Source of the DNA: Bugulina stolonifera
Lineage: Eukaryota; Bryozoa; Gymnolaemata; Cheilostomatida; Bugulidae
Assembly (NCBI GenBank): GCA_935421135.1
Contig: OW285189.1
Location: 21,764,298-21,828,297, forward strand
Length of the DNA stretch: 64,000 nucleotides
Direction: 5' to 3'
Shown in pieces: positions 49,201-61,805 of this stretch. How positions within the stretch are numbered: the first letter of the stretch is position 1; each line of letters starts with the position of its first letter. The position numbers were made by a program, and so were the translations under genes. The notes under the pieces were generated by a model. The model saw nothing but the letters and a program-made list of their open reading frames with translations. It was not told the DNA's origin and made no database searches.

Positions 49201-50865
49201 GTTCCGAGTTGGAACTCAATCAAAAGCAGACTGCTGGGGTACATGAGGATGAGACAGTTGACTACTCCACAACAGATTGTTACTATTGTGTGAATATGAA
49301 TAAAACATCTTACAATTTGTTCCACTATATCAGTGCTTCTTTACCAGTTTCATCATGAGGCTCAAAATCCTCTGATGACCAGTTGTCGGTCTCAGTGAAT
49401 CAATCAGCTCATGACATTAGATAGAATGAAATCATATTTTCAGGCATCAATTGTGTCTTGCAAAATATAATCAGATCTGTATTTGTGATTAACGCTACAC
49501 ACGCCAACATTAAAACTTAACTTCGACTTTGCAGAGATGTAAAAATATCGCGCCAAGGATGCATAACCATACCCGATGACATGTTCTGGTTGACAGACAA
49601 TTACTCCACGTGATATTGATGACAATTGATGCAAAAGATTCAGTATCGAACAAATTCAGTAGCAAATGGCAACAATATTTTAAAAGCTTAGTTCCAAGTA
49701 CTTCCTTCTCATTTTTACTTCCGTCCAAAAGGGTCTCTGTCTGAACAATGTTTGATTGAGAGCAATGTTACATTGCACCTCAATAAACTGCTCTTGGAAA
49801 TTATTAATGTTGCCCAACTCTTCTGATACTTATGGCACGTCAACAAAATCATCAATATTATCACACTTATTTTATTTAATTTGATACTTCTGTTAATATT
49901 ATAATTAAATAATTAATTACAAGCAGATGTACTTGTGTGTACTAAATTATTAGCTATTATTAGTATTATTATACTTATATTGATTGTCTTCTTTCTTATT
50001 TATTTATTACTAAACTCAAACTGATAGTTATAAGCTAAACAAGTTAGAATAGAATTGCAAAACAAAATCAACAATATATATATATAACTTTATTTAATGT
50101 GCAATATAATATAGTTTACATGTAATAAATATCAGCATCATGTTTTTGTCTTTCATATTCATATTGAAAATTTTTGCATGTTTTTCATGCTGTTGCACAG
50201 GTACTTAAAAGGAGAACAAAAGAAGCTATACATCAAGAAAGTGAGAAGAAAAAAAAGGAACACGACAGTGCCAGAAGAGAGGAAACAAATGTGTACAGAG
50301 AATGATATTTCTTTTTTTTATTTATATAGTCTATAATTTATACATAATATAGATACCACAATATACAGTGGAACTTGGATAACTCAGACTTCAGGGGACC
50401 AGCAAAAATGGTCTGAGTTATGAGAAGTTTGAGTTATGTGATCATCATATACAATGACAGCATTAATTTCTGCACAGCCACTTAGTCTTAGGAATACAGT
50501 ATAGGCCTAATAAAAAGATGATAAATGATAAATAAAAGATGAAAGGATCATATGATTATGATATGAATTATTATAATTCATATCATATCGACATATGTAA
50601 TATTCATGTGAATATAATAATAAATAAATAAATATTTAGTAATAATAATCAATATTGTTACGGCATAACAATACTTGTCGTTAATTAACAATAACAATTA
50701 TTAGTATCATTATAATCTAATGTAATGTTTATGTTAAAAATGTAATCAAATCAACTAACTAATTGCTAATTCTATTCTAATACTATAACTATACTTTACT
50801 AATAAATGTAAATCTCATCTCTTACCAAAAAACACTCTTTTACTACAACGTGGACACTGTGACAT
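40287..50865 (-). CDS. RASSF: RASSF-family Hippo/Ras adaptor with LIM, RA and SARAH domains, 495 aa, eleven exons
   Basis: Exons: 50826-50865, 48974-49068, 46610-46845, 45510-45579, 44543-44725, 43788-43961, 43094-43129, 42023-42182, 41581-41903, 40888-40985 and 40287-40359; 1488 nt in phase. Residues 4-56 form one LIM domain (C4, C7, H25, C28, C31, C34, C52, C56) closest to the CRIP type ([20 protein letters not shown]). A block [16 protein letters not shown] matches RASSF2 EFIVEGLLNISWGL. The Ras-association domain (about 285-365) shows [13 protein letters not shown] and [19 protein letters not shown], close to RASSF2/4/6. The C-terminal SARAH helix (about 445-490) would bind MST/Hippo kinases. 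Drosophila RASSF has the same LIM-RA-SARAH plan, whereas vertebrate RASSFs lack the LIM domain. The 36-nt exon 7 is symmetric and may be skipped; the exon 9 donor is a weak GTTTGT. Confidence 0.92.
40661..40710. repeat. Hairpin, family A
   Basis: GTTATCTTCTCTCA on the left pairs imperfectly with TGAGAGAGGACAATCCC on the right. It lies in the last intron of the RASSF gene. Confidence 0.65.
45246..45444. repeat. Minisatellite with 22-bp core unit
   Basis: The central part (45348-45413) has three consecutive exact 22-bp units starting CCTACTGACTCCTTGGTGAC. On both sides looser relatives (CTACCTACTCACTAC, TACTGGCTACCTGCTGAC) extend the array to about 200 bp. It lies in a RASSF intron (44726-45509). 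Confidence 0.85.
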
Positions 50866-51119
50866 CACAGTAAACTTCGAAGATTGGTAATTCTATTTGA
50901 TAAAGAAGTGTTGCAGTGGTAGCCAATATTATTACAAATTCAACATAATATATTTACAACGTATTTCCTTGCATCTAAAGAGCGATAGCAAACAATTTGT
51001 ACAAACAAAACTGAAACTATTGATATGACCTTGAACTTGCATGAGGACGTTCGAACATGTACCTCTATGCGTTCGAAGCAAGGATAATTATCATTGTTCG
51101 AAGTATCGAAAATTGTAGC

Positions 51120-51155
51120 CATAGAGGTAACACCCCATGGGGAGATAACTCTATG
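51120..51155. repeat. Hairpin, family B
   Basis: CATAGAGGTAACACCCC pairs with GGGGAGATAACTCTATG, two mismatches in 17 bp, around a central AT. Confidence 0.75.
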
Positions 51156-51208
51156 ATTGTAGCTAACACAGCTTGTTGTCAATTCAGCGAAAATAACATC
51201 ATACAAAC

Positions 51209-51226
51209 CATAGAGATAACTCTATG
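51209..51226. repeat. Perfect short hairpin, family B
   Basis: CATAGAGATAACTCTATG: 7-bp stem with a 4-base loop. It is the exact reverse complement of the 18-mer at 17774-17791. Confidence 0.7.
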
Positions 51227-52054
51227 ATACAAACCGATGGTTTGAGCGTAATAATTTAGACAACTAGGAGAATATAACTTCCAAACTACAGACAGCTAGT
51301 TTGTACTACAATGTAAATACAAAAATGTACATATTATAGGGAACTCTATTATTTTTATCCTAGTATGGCATATCACTTGGTTCACGCTCAATTTCATATT
51401 TTTCCCATTGGTAGAAAGCCTATTATTTAGGTAAGGTGGTTGTATGCTCTAAAGTTCAGTGTTGCAGGTGAGTCAAATGCTGTCATACAGATACAGTTAC
51501 ATGTCACCAAATAGAAGGAAGTAGCAATAAAACGTACTTGTAACTAGAAAGAATGAGACAGGTCAAGGTGAGCAAGTTAGTGTATTATTTCATAATGCAC
51601 AAAAAATAACTTGCAAAAATTCCACTACATTTCAAATAAGGCATAATATTATGTTGAGCATGTAGTGTACATAATTAATAAAATTTGATGCTATGCTTTA
51701 AACAGTACAAAAACCTGATTTGTATTTTGAAGAGCAGCAGATTTGCTAATAATATATCAGCACCACATTTACAACTTCAACTTAAGTATTGCTATGGCCC
51801 TGAGACCACAAGTACATTAAGAAAATAAAAAATGTTGATCAAGCAAACGTTAGATAATATTTTGATAAATAAATAAACAGTGGACTGAATTAGATATCAC
51901 AGGAACAATATATCTAACCCATGGAAATGATAGCAGCATGCCAGGTATAACTTGAGCAGGTAAATAAACCTACATAATATTAGCTATTATATTCACTCAC
52001 GCTACAGAAATCATACAGCTAAATAGCAACTAACACGGTAAATGAGTCAATATA

Positions 52055-52060
52055 TTTATT
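52055..52060 (-). terminator. Polyadenylation signal of the ZYG11-family gene
   Basis: AATAAA on the minus strand lies 30 bases past the TGA at 52091. The short distance implies a short 3' untranslated region. The downstream cleavage site was not located. Confidence 0.5.
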
Positions 52061-52090
52061 AAATATAACACATGTATACTATATTCACTA

Positions 52091-55000
52091 TCAATATAAT
52101 GCATCCTCAGTAAAGGACGATTGGGAGTGGTTTCTGGATTTCATTTTGTACCAATGAACAAAGTCATAGAGATCTCGCGCAAGGTCCAATACATCCTGAC
52201 AAATGTCGGTTTTCTGAGTCAACTTGAAAAGATCGGTATATATCCCATCCTTCATTATCATAGGCACATATTTCTTAGCTAAAAAGAATATACTTCAGTG
52301 ACCATTGATCATTTGACTACTCACATAATATGCTATATTATGCTAAATATGATGCCAAGAATGCTAGTTGACAGTTTGGTACTAAGACGAGTTTATGCAC
52401 ATATTTATGTCATCAAATCTTGGTGACATGATCATGTTATGCTACAGGATAGCACTACAATGCAGGGCACCAGAATTGAGGGTAAAACTAGTTTAGATCA
52501 TAGACACAGCACTTTCCACATGTAGTATTGTTCTATTATTATATACAAGTATGTAGCTGTATATATATACATAATATCAAATAAATCACAGTCATAACAA
52601 TATATCAACATGACTTGTGCAACAATAAAAATATTGAGCTTAATTTTCATCCATTGGGAGAAATCAATTTTTTACAAAATCATGATTACCTATTCTTGGC
52701 TGCTACTTTGTACAGTAGCTGACACAACTAAGTCGAGAGCGGCGTAACCAACTCTGAATATAAAAACTGTTTGAGGAGAGAATAGGCATATACAATGTAA
52801 CACTTATACTAAATATACTCACGATCTTTCACACAGACGTGATTGATAGCCCAAATTGCCCAGTATTTGGCAGCAATGGATGTGTGCTCAGCAAGCAGAG
52901 GGACGAATGGTCTAAAGCACCTATAAGCTACCATGGCTGCTTCCGGTTGGCGCCAATTTGATATTGCAGAGATCTATAAAATATGGGCAGAGGATCAGCA
53001 CAATGAGAGCCTAATCATCACAAGAGCACTGGTGAGTTAGTGCGACAGGTAGAACAGCTAGATTGCCCTATTGTAGTGAGTAAACATTCCCGCATCAGAT
53101 ATATGCTGTGCATGTCAACAGAACAGTCAACCATCAAACTCTCTACTCTTTCTAATCGAAGTTAAGATAAAAATATACTATGAACAGAAACATCAATGAG
53201 AATAGTATCAACATTGAATAATGAGATGTGATTAACAGAGATGATACCTAGAAAGTCATCATTAGACAGAATAAACAAACAAATGGCTAAATGAATCGGC
53301 TGGCAGATGCGAATACTATATTACTTACTGTACAGGTTGATATAATATAATATTATATACACGCACATATAATTTGATCGGGGAAACAATATTGAAAATC
53401 AACAAATTGCATTATACAACTGGTTGAACTGTTAGTTCCTTGGTATCATACAATACTAAGACCCATGAATGTGTTCAACATTACAAACATACCATATCCG
53501 ACTCTGCGTCGTCATAAAATTGGCTCATATATAGCCAACCCTGATTATACCCGTCACAAAGCAGGTTAGCTAATATTCCTCCAGAGAAGTAAGAATGCTC
53601 ACTGCTCTTACTCACCAAGGTTTTCCTACATGAGAGTGTAAACTTAATACAACAATCTATATTTTATCAAACTTGTAGAATATTTCTTAACAAACTATTG
53701 GATGTCAATTATAAGTTTAGCTAAGCATCTACTCTAACATACATGTATACATCAACAGAAAAGGATGAGCTAACAGACAGCCTAAGTTAAACAGACTATA
53801 TATGATTTTGTAGTTGTGTTCCTTTCATTGTGTAATCTATCGAGAGGACAACTCCAAGTAATTAAATTGCCATCCTAAATACACTGTGTGCTACATGTAC
53901 ATTGTAGTTCAATCTAGCAAGTGAAGCAAGACTAACCTCATCAAGTCGATGAATTCTGGGGTAATTAGAAACATACGCAAATCTTTAACTTCTGCAATAT
54001 TGTTCTACAACATAGTTACATGTACGTATGAAAACATTTTAAACAATAACTACAAAAAAACTTGAGAATAAACTAACACGTGGATGCAACTGGGTTTAAC
54101 AACAAAACATAAATGAAATTGAAGTAGGGTACATGGAACAATATCTTGTCAAATTCTACAACTTACCAGCAATCCAACCACCTTCGTTTGTATCTGCAAT
54201 TTAGCCTCTGCATCAGTAATGTTTTCATATCCCTACAGGAGATGGACAATTAAACAATGCACTGAGACTGACCAAGTAGTCTGAACAATGCTAATACAGA
54301 TCAGATACAACTAAACAAATACCAACACAGATATGTATTGTCTAGATTGGTAGTTGTTTGGAAAAGCCTAGAAAAATTATTGTCATAAAACTGAAAAGTA
54401 TTTACATATAATTTCAGATATCTTCCAAATAGGACTCAATGTCATTACCAATAAACTAAATGCATGTACGTACGGACAAACAATCTCGGGCTAGCATAAT
54501 TCCATCCATTTCAGCAAATCTACGACAAGCGGCGGGTGATTCATCTGTCAGGTTCCAAAGAGCAGAGAGGACAAACTTCATCACACAGTCTGTAGAGCGA
54601 GTTCTCAACTTAGCTTTGGTAATCTCTATGAGTCTCCTCATGTACATTCTATTTGAGGCTATAACACTTGTCTCTTCAGTAGTAATCTAAAAACCATAAA
54701 TGTCACAAGGAATAACATTAGTAAAAGATAAAACTATTTTAGTAATTGTAAACATACATTATGCAAATGTATCTATCTTACAGTTTTATATATAAACACA
54801 TACATATACATAGAATTCACTTAAAGATTCTCACATGGACAACATGAAATAAAATAGACTTTTAGATAGTCGTAGGTAATTTGCTTATATACATGTAACT
54901 ATAGAGTCATCTCACCTTCAAATTGGACTAAACTATGAGACACCCAAGTACTATATCAAAATCTAACCATTTTTACGTGGTCTAAAGTATCGGCTACACG

Positions 55001-58000
55001 AGAGGCCAATTATTCATCTTCGGCTAATAGGGCCTCGTTTTAAATCAAATCTGCGAATCGTTTGTCCAATTATGTCATGCCAACAAACAAAGAAGCCTTT
55101 AAAAATATTTAGTCTCAACTGAAGGCAATACAACTCCAAACGGATGATGTATTATACCCAGTGAACAGCTTTGAAAAAGTCATTGTACTAAAGAAGCTTA
55201 CCTTTGCTGCCAGGATAGAAACTATAGCTAGAATCATTCTTTCCATACCACTGTCATGAAACTTGCACAAACATTCCATAGCCAGGTTAGCACATCTGTA
55301 CTTGTCAAAGTTCTAAATAAAATTATATGTTTATAAACACAAGAGATATAATGCACAAGAACTAGGACTGTCAAGTTCAAACTAAAAGTGATAATAGAAA
55401 GTGTGGAACAGAGACAAGATTAACTACTTACCACTTCAACCAGCATCCTATCAGTGCACAGTGTGAGCAAACAATTTTTCTGCACCTACAACATACAGTG
55501 ATAGCATTACTTACTGTATTGGACATGTACGATGTAGATGAGTGATTCAATTGCTATGGTCATAAACTTTAATCCAACTAAACTTCTACAGCTGCCTCCA
55601 CTGTGTTGCATGTACTGTATATATGACTGTATGCTAATACAATCATGCTCTCTAACTACTCAGAGTTTGTTCTCTATGAAGTAGTTGTACGAAGTGTTTG
55701 AATGGTGGGGCCCAGTTATTGCTCCACTTAATTTTACGTCCTGCCACTTTATCCCAAAACATGGGCCAGTAGAAAGACAGAATAAACACAATTCCACGCA
55801 TATATACCAATGATTAAATTGAGAGGACAACTCTAAAATACAAACAGTTGTGTACATTTTTAACCATATACAGTAGTGCTCACACCGAGTATTCCAGCGA
55901 TGCGAGTTATAAGAAAACCTATGCAGCATCAAATAAAACCTACCAATTTTACTTCCCGCTATTAATCTCATGTAAGAAAGCATTGATCTAAAGAGATCTG
56001 CATTTCTTCTAATTTGAGGTGGAGAAGGCACTTCACCAATGGCAAAGTTAACTAATGTAGCACAGGAGCATTTTAAGGTTGGATGCCCTTCCTAACACCA
56101 CCAATGACCATTGTGGAAATCAAACCTGGTACTCCCACATGGAAGTCCAGAGCTCTTACTACTAGGCCACGGCTGCTCGATCAAGTAGAAAAACTTTAAA
56201 TTATCTACCTGCTGATTGTGAGGATGCCTGGCCATGCTCTCCAACACATGATGAACCATAAACTTCAAGCTCTCAGGGTGAATGTATGGTCCACTCTCAT
56301 CTCTTGTGAGGTTAAACAAAGAAGCAGTGGCGGCCATTTGTACAGACACATGCTCCCTGTGATCAGCCATGGCCTCCAAGATTAACTGCGAAAAGTAGAA
56401 ACATGGCATGTGTGCAAATCAAAACTTTTTATTGAACTTGGAAAGAAAGACAAGCTTGTGGTTTGTATCAGCAAACCCAACTTACCGGAATAGCATTGGG
56501 TTGGCGATGTGCTGGATCCTTCGTCAATTCAAAGAGAGCCACAAGTGCCTTCTGCACAAAAAAGTTTCTGTCCTTGTACCTGGTCAGGCTGTCCCCTATC
56601 AGTTCTCCAGTTGCCAGAGAACTTATCTGCAAATATTTCAATCAATATTTATCGAGAAGGTACTCTAGTATCTCTGCTTCTTGAAACAAACTTCAAATAT
56701 AGAAGACAAATTACAGATTACAAAGAAGAGTCTAAACACTAGGTTCAATTCGTCTACTTGGTACCATGAAATTAGACACTGTGTTCAAGTTCTAACTTTT
56801 TTCCGAGTGGCAAATTCGTTCATTAGCAGGTTTGATTGTGAGAAATTCTGACAAAGTAACTAATATGAACAACACTGTTAATGAGACAAAAGGTGGCTAA
56901 AATCTTAGCTGACATTATTCAGTTAAAGTAATGCAGTGTAGGAAGTTCAATAACAAGCACTTGCAGAGCTGCTTATACCATAGAATTAAAAAATAATTTG
57001 ACGTTACTCAATTCCTGAACCGGGTATACTGAAGAGCCCCAGAAACACCCCAAAGTATTATAGAGTAGCAAGTAAGAAAAAGTAGTAGGAAAAAACTGCT
57101 GATTAAAATAGGCTTTACTGCAACTTTATGGACCTCCCGATGCCTGATTCTGACAGAAGGGGTCACGCAGTTGTCAAACTAGTCTGAATGCATAATAATT
57201 GACACTATTCACATAATAATGGTCCGACCCTCACATCCTAGTATGTCAGTAATATTACGCTGTATATACCACAGCTAGGTGCGTCTTATTTACAGTGGCG
57301 TATGAGCATACCAAGGTATCACCACCATTCTTCAGTCGCTACCTGTTATGAACCCAGCGCAGAGTATTGGCTGACTTAGAGTCAAGCATCTCAACCTCTA
57401 AGGCATGCTGACCGACTATTCACATAGTAGAAGAGTAGAGGTCAAGTCAAACTAAATTACCACCGGCCATGGCGCTGGTGAAGGATGACTAAAGTTATTG
57501 AGTGCAGGTCTGTTATGTGCATTACATTACACACAATCCTCTCTGTCCATGAGGCTACCGGTAAATATAGGCATTAATAGCACACACTAGTTCATGGATT
57601 AACAGGCTCTCTCCCTTATGATAGCTTTACTATAGATGTTACTGTAACGGCAAACAACTGTATCCATTCTCACCTTAACGGAGTCACTGCACCATGGCTC
57701 CGGCCCTTCCTCGTCTTCAACATGAGTAGCTGGTGTTAACACAAGTCCTATAAACTCCATATCTGGATGTACCTCTAGAAAGTCCCTGTAAATAGATCTT
57801 AAATATATAGGCCTATGTATGTAAAATAACTGTTAGGATAACAAATAACAAACTACCTAAGCCCACCCACAATCCATATAAGCACAGTCAAACGAACCTG
57901 AATAACAATATCCTATGGTTGATTACATAACAATGCAGTTACATAACAAGACTATTACCATAGAATAGTAGCTGACACATCCTCACGTCCAGAGAGATCA

Positions 58001-60641
58001 ATGAACCGTAGCTTAGGTAGAGCACCAGGGGTGACCAGCATGTGTTCAATCGGTAACGGTGATACGTCTTGCTGATTGAGAAAAGCATCCAGCTGTTGCC
58101 CAGTACGACATGAGACGTCCAAATAAACCAGCTCCTTTAACTCATACATCAACACATTGCAGTTGGTTGCCTTCAAACTACACAAATAACAATATACATG
58201 TATATGGTGCATGCCTATTCAACAATAATATGGATCCATGTAATGTCCCAGATTAAACAAGTTCCATACATAGCGGTTGAGTCATTGCATTATTTTAGTT
58301 TAGTTCACATACAAGCCCTCAACCAGAATGACATTCCCCAATGGCTTATGGCAAATTATTATTAAAAACTGTAGTATTAAATACAACAGAAAAAAGTATC
58401 ATAATATTAATTATTTATCAAGTATGAAATGATAAACTGTAGATGGCAACAGCTGACACTATATAGTGACATGTGCTTGTAGTTCCCTCTATGAATGCAC
58501 ACATAAAATGAGACTGATGTTATGGGATCTTTACTATTTCATCAAGGCGAATATAGCAATCATCCCTCAGAACTTACCTGTAGAGGTCGTACATAACCAG
58601 CGACTTGAGTGAACCAGCTAAATAGCAGAGTGACGATATATCAGTAATTGGATTACCAGATATATCCAAATGAAAGATCTTCTCAGTTAACATAGAACAC
58701 AGGCCTTCCAACCTACAGCACGGAAAGTCATATAGAAATCTAAAGAGGCAGAAAACATGGTGATGCATGGAGACAAAACTAAAAATTACATGAGTGAACC
58801 AATACAGGCCACTCTACTCATTCAATGTGGATAAAGAAATCATCTTTCCAGATGCTATACTAACCCTGTATTGTCAAGCTTTATGGAAACCAAACTAAGA
58901 CTGACTAGATTTTGAAAGCGTTCAGCAAAGACTTTCATGGTGAAACACTGCATCTCTGGATTGCCCAATGAACAACTAGTCACACTGAGCCGCTTTAGAT
59001 ATCTGTCAGATACTGGATTGAGCCCCAGACTGTGTGCAATATCCTCAAATGTTGCTCCAATATTACTCACTGTCATGTCAACTAGTGAATGCTGCTGAAA
59101 AATCTGTAGTCCGTCCATTGTTAATGTCTGCAAAACGAGAACAACAACAATTTCAGTTTTCATAGCATTAATCTCTAAACCAATGTACGCTTCACTTCCA
59201 ACTCCATCTTACTGCCTTAATTTAGCTGGGAATTAAATTGAGTATAATATTCGCCTACACTTACAGCATTTTTAACAACAGCTGAGGTGAGATTTGTGTG
59301 TCTCGAGTTAAATATTTGGATAGTTTCATCAGTAAGAAGATGATACTTGGAGAATGCCGAGAGCAGCTCTTCCGACAGGAGAACACTAAGCCTGTATTTA
59401 CCCAGTGTTAGCTCGTACCCGTTAAACAGATGGCATAAGAAAGTTGGATTGGCCTTAGTGGAAAGAACCTAAAAATACAAGATACAATAAATACATAGTG
59501 CTTAGGCCTATATACATTGTATATAATACATATGCATGTGCATATAAAATCCCATTCTATACTTGTTACAATTCTCTATTGTAAGGAATTCATCTTAGAT
59601 TAGTCAGGGATTTTATTGCCATAACAGGCAAAAGTCTCCTTCACTTTTGTAGAATCCAAGGTTCTACAGCACTGAGTAACATAGGATAGACGCTACTATT
59701 ATGTACATGTATATCTGCACTTTAGCACTAAGTCGGTTAAACATGAGAAACCCTTCATTGATGGGGTTTAGACATACTTGTTATATTCATAGCCTTATAT
59801 TGATGGCAAAATGTGTAACCATGGTTTTTCTTACCCGAGTAGTGTAATGTTTATCTTTGTGATTAAAACACAACTTATTGATACACATTTCTTGAAGACT
59901 TTTTGGCTCTACAGTCATTCTAGTATTTTCATCAGGATTACTGGTAACATCTGTATTCCAGAAATTATTGCCAGGCTTGAATCTGACATGGTCGGGTATG
60001 AATTCCCTATGTACCATCTATTTGAAAGAGAATAGAAATCAGAACAAAATTTGAAAACATATTTTATATCTAAATCAATTCTTTTCTAGAAACTCACATT
60101 CCATTATACAGTACATCATTACTAGATGGATTATACTATACATACTTTGGATGTTAAAAATACATACATGTACATCCTACATTTACACATTTCACGTCAT
60201 GTACATGACCATGTAACAATTATCGCTGTGCAATATTCAATATAGAACATAGTAGGCCCTATTAACAGAGACATAAGATTACAGACCTTCAGTTTCAAGA
60301 CTGGGGGGTTGAAGCGCGGGTAGACAAAATGTTGGGTCATATTCCTCCTTTAGTAGACAGGCAACTGACAATCACTCTTTTCATTCCACAGCCACCTGTT
60401 AGTATGGCAACAACATACAATCAGTTACAATACATTACAATAAGGTATTGCATGTACATAGAGTTAGTATATTCATCTCTAAAGTTATCGATATCATTTT
60501 CACTCAGGTGTCAGTATGTTGTTTATTTAGAGTCAGAGTAATGGCTTGACTCAAGCCAATTCACAGTTATTGAGCATAGGTGATTAAAGCAGGAGAAGAG
60601 AGCAAGTAGGTAGCAGAACTAACCAATATTGTTGTCGCCAT
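52091..60641 (-). CDS. ZYG11B: ZYG11-family CUL2 ubiquitin ligase substrate receptor, 811 aa, seventeen exons
   Basis: Exons: 60624-60641, 59835-60017, 59265-59468, 58865-59127, 58578-58712, 57959-58177, 57674-57785, 56486-56626, 56209-56385, 55432-55485, 55202-55312, 54474-54686, 54167-54232, 53937-54004, 53493-53625, 52823-52973 and 52091-52278; 2436 nt in phase. Human ZYG11B (744 aa) and its relative ZER1 recruit proteins with N-terminal glycine to CUL2-elongin ligase. An elongin-binding BC box (SLQEMC, residues 46-51) is followed by leucine-rich repeats (IFHLDISGNPITDISSL; YLDVSCRTG) and armadillo repeats (QMAATASLFNLTRDE; VQKNCLLTLCTDRML; SALWNLTDESPAACRRF; LLNNIAEVKDL; EAAMVAYRCFRPFVPLL). 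W583, D587, N634 and E637 align with the human glycine-degron pocket residues W522, D526, N567 and E570. ZYG11B versus ZER1 orthology cannot be settled by eye. The 6-codon first exon is the least certain. Confidence 0.93.
56070..56180 (-). mobile_element. tRNA-derived SINE in a ZYG11 intron
   Basis: Read leftward from 56180, the sequence begins like a tRNA-Ser/Leu head: GCAGCCGTGGCCTAGTAGT contains an A box (TGGCCTAGTAGT), and a B box GGTTTGATTTC follows at 56115-56124. Beyond it the body has GGAAGGGCATCCAACC, a word typical of SINE 3' parts that end like LINE tails. Together these are the internal RNA polymerase III promoter and tail of a SINE. It begins about 28 bp past the donor of exon 9. 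Confidence 0.7.
57130..57425 (-). mobile_element. Possible second tRNA-derived SINE
   Basis: Read leftward from about 57420, AGAGGTTGAGATGCTTGACT resembles a tRNA A-box and D-arm region, and GCGCTGGGTTCATAACAGG resembles a degenerate B box about 55 bases later. The following 200 bp have no match I recognise. It lies in the intron between exons 7 and 8 of the ZYG11 gene. Confidence 0.35.
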
Positions 60642-61805
60642 GATAGATGTTTGGTGCTGCTACAACTGTACTCCGTTCTTTTCTAACTTAGCTCCTGACT
60701 TGAACACTGAAATTAAGTAAATGCATAATAGCAGTGAGAGTGCCTATTCTTCACCAATTATACCACATTTTTGCATCAACACCTCCATGTAGAACTGAAT
60801 CAAGCAGAGTGCTTCCATTCATTTGTTGAATTTGTGTGGTCAAAGAAAATAAACATGACACCTATATTGACACAGCAATTCCTCTTGGCTTACAACTATG
60901 ATCCTAATGTCTATCTGCAAAGTAGATTGTCCTAGGCAGGGTTGCAAAGTGTAGTGAAAAATACTCTACAGTATCAACTAGAGCCACTGGATCTAATTTA
61001 TGCAGTGGCTCTACCTTTTTTACGGCTAGCAGCCAGGCATCAATATAGAACATACTGTAGTCTACTGGCAAAAGCGTGAGTGTGTATTTCAGCAGAGCAA
61101 CCGGCTGAGCTTTGGTTTTTGATCAACTGAGAATTGACAACACAATGAAATGACGCATCATCATGATCATGATTATGGGTTTATGACAATGAAATACTAT
61201 CACTACTACTTGCCTCAACAGCTGCTTTGGCACGCAAATGCCTCAACAGCTTCTTGCCGCGTACTATTTAGGCCTACGCAATACACACGAGAAATGACTA
61301 ATATGTCGCTATGGATTCAAATCAAATCCTCTTTCAAAACAGCAGTACGCTGTAAAATCTAAATCATTGTCTAAGCACACTGTACCACTGAGATAATCCT
61401 TCATCAAAATTCAATAGCATACAATTTTAAAGGTACGACCATCATTCAATAGAATATCAGGTGCAGCAAATTTATTATAAAACCTTGAATGACTACGACA
61501 CAACATATCGAAAAATTATGATAATTATACTATTATAATAAAATAATAAACTATCAATATGAATATATATTAATTATTTAATAACAGCAACTCAGTTGTC
61601 AACTGATCGGGTTCAGGTTGAGCACTGAGGTCGGCCTACAACGCACAACTCAACTGGAAAAGATTAAGATAGAGTTTAGATTGGGTGTTAGTGTAAGTTT
61701 CGTTTGGTTTACTAATACTAATACTTATACTAATTAGTAATTAGTAATTACCCAATTATGCTTAAAATTAACTCATATTTAATTTTACAACTATTTACTA
61801 TCTGA
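60642..61805. other. Region upstream of ZYG11
   Basis: About 1.2 kb between the ZYG11 start codon and the 3' tail of the LINE. It holds a family C hairpin (60979-61013) and one TAGGCCTA. No gene was recognised; the ZYG11 promoter should be here. Confidence 0.5.
60979..61013. repeat. Hairpin, family C
   Basis: TAGAGCCACTG (60979-60989) pairs perfectly with CAGTGGCTCTA (61003-61013) around a 13-base loop, 338 bp upstream of the ZYG11 start codon. Confidence 0.7.

Larger units (their letters stand above)
50866..52090. other. Intergenic region between RASSF and ZYG11
   Basis: About 1.2 kb, expected to hold the RASSF promoter and the ZYG11 3' untranslated region. Two family B hairpins lie 255 and 344 bp upstream of the RASSF start codon, at 51120-51155 and 51209-51226. 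Confidence 0.5.
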
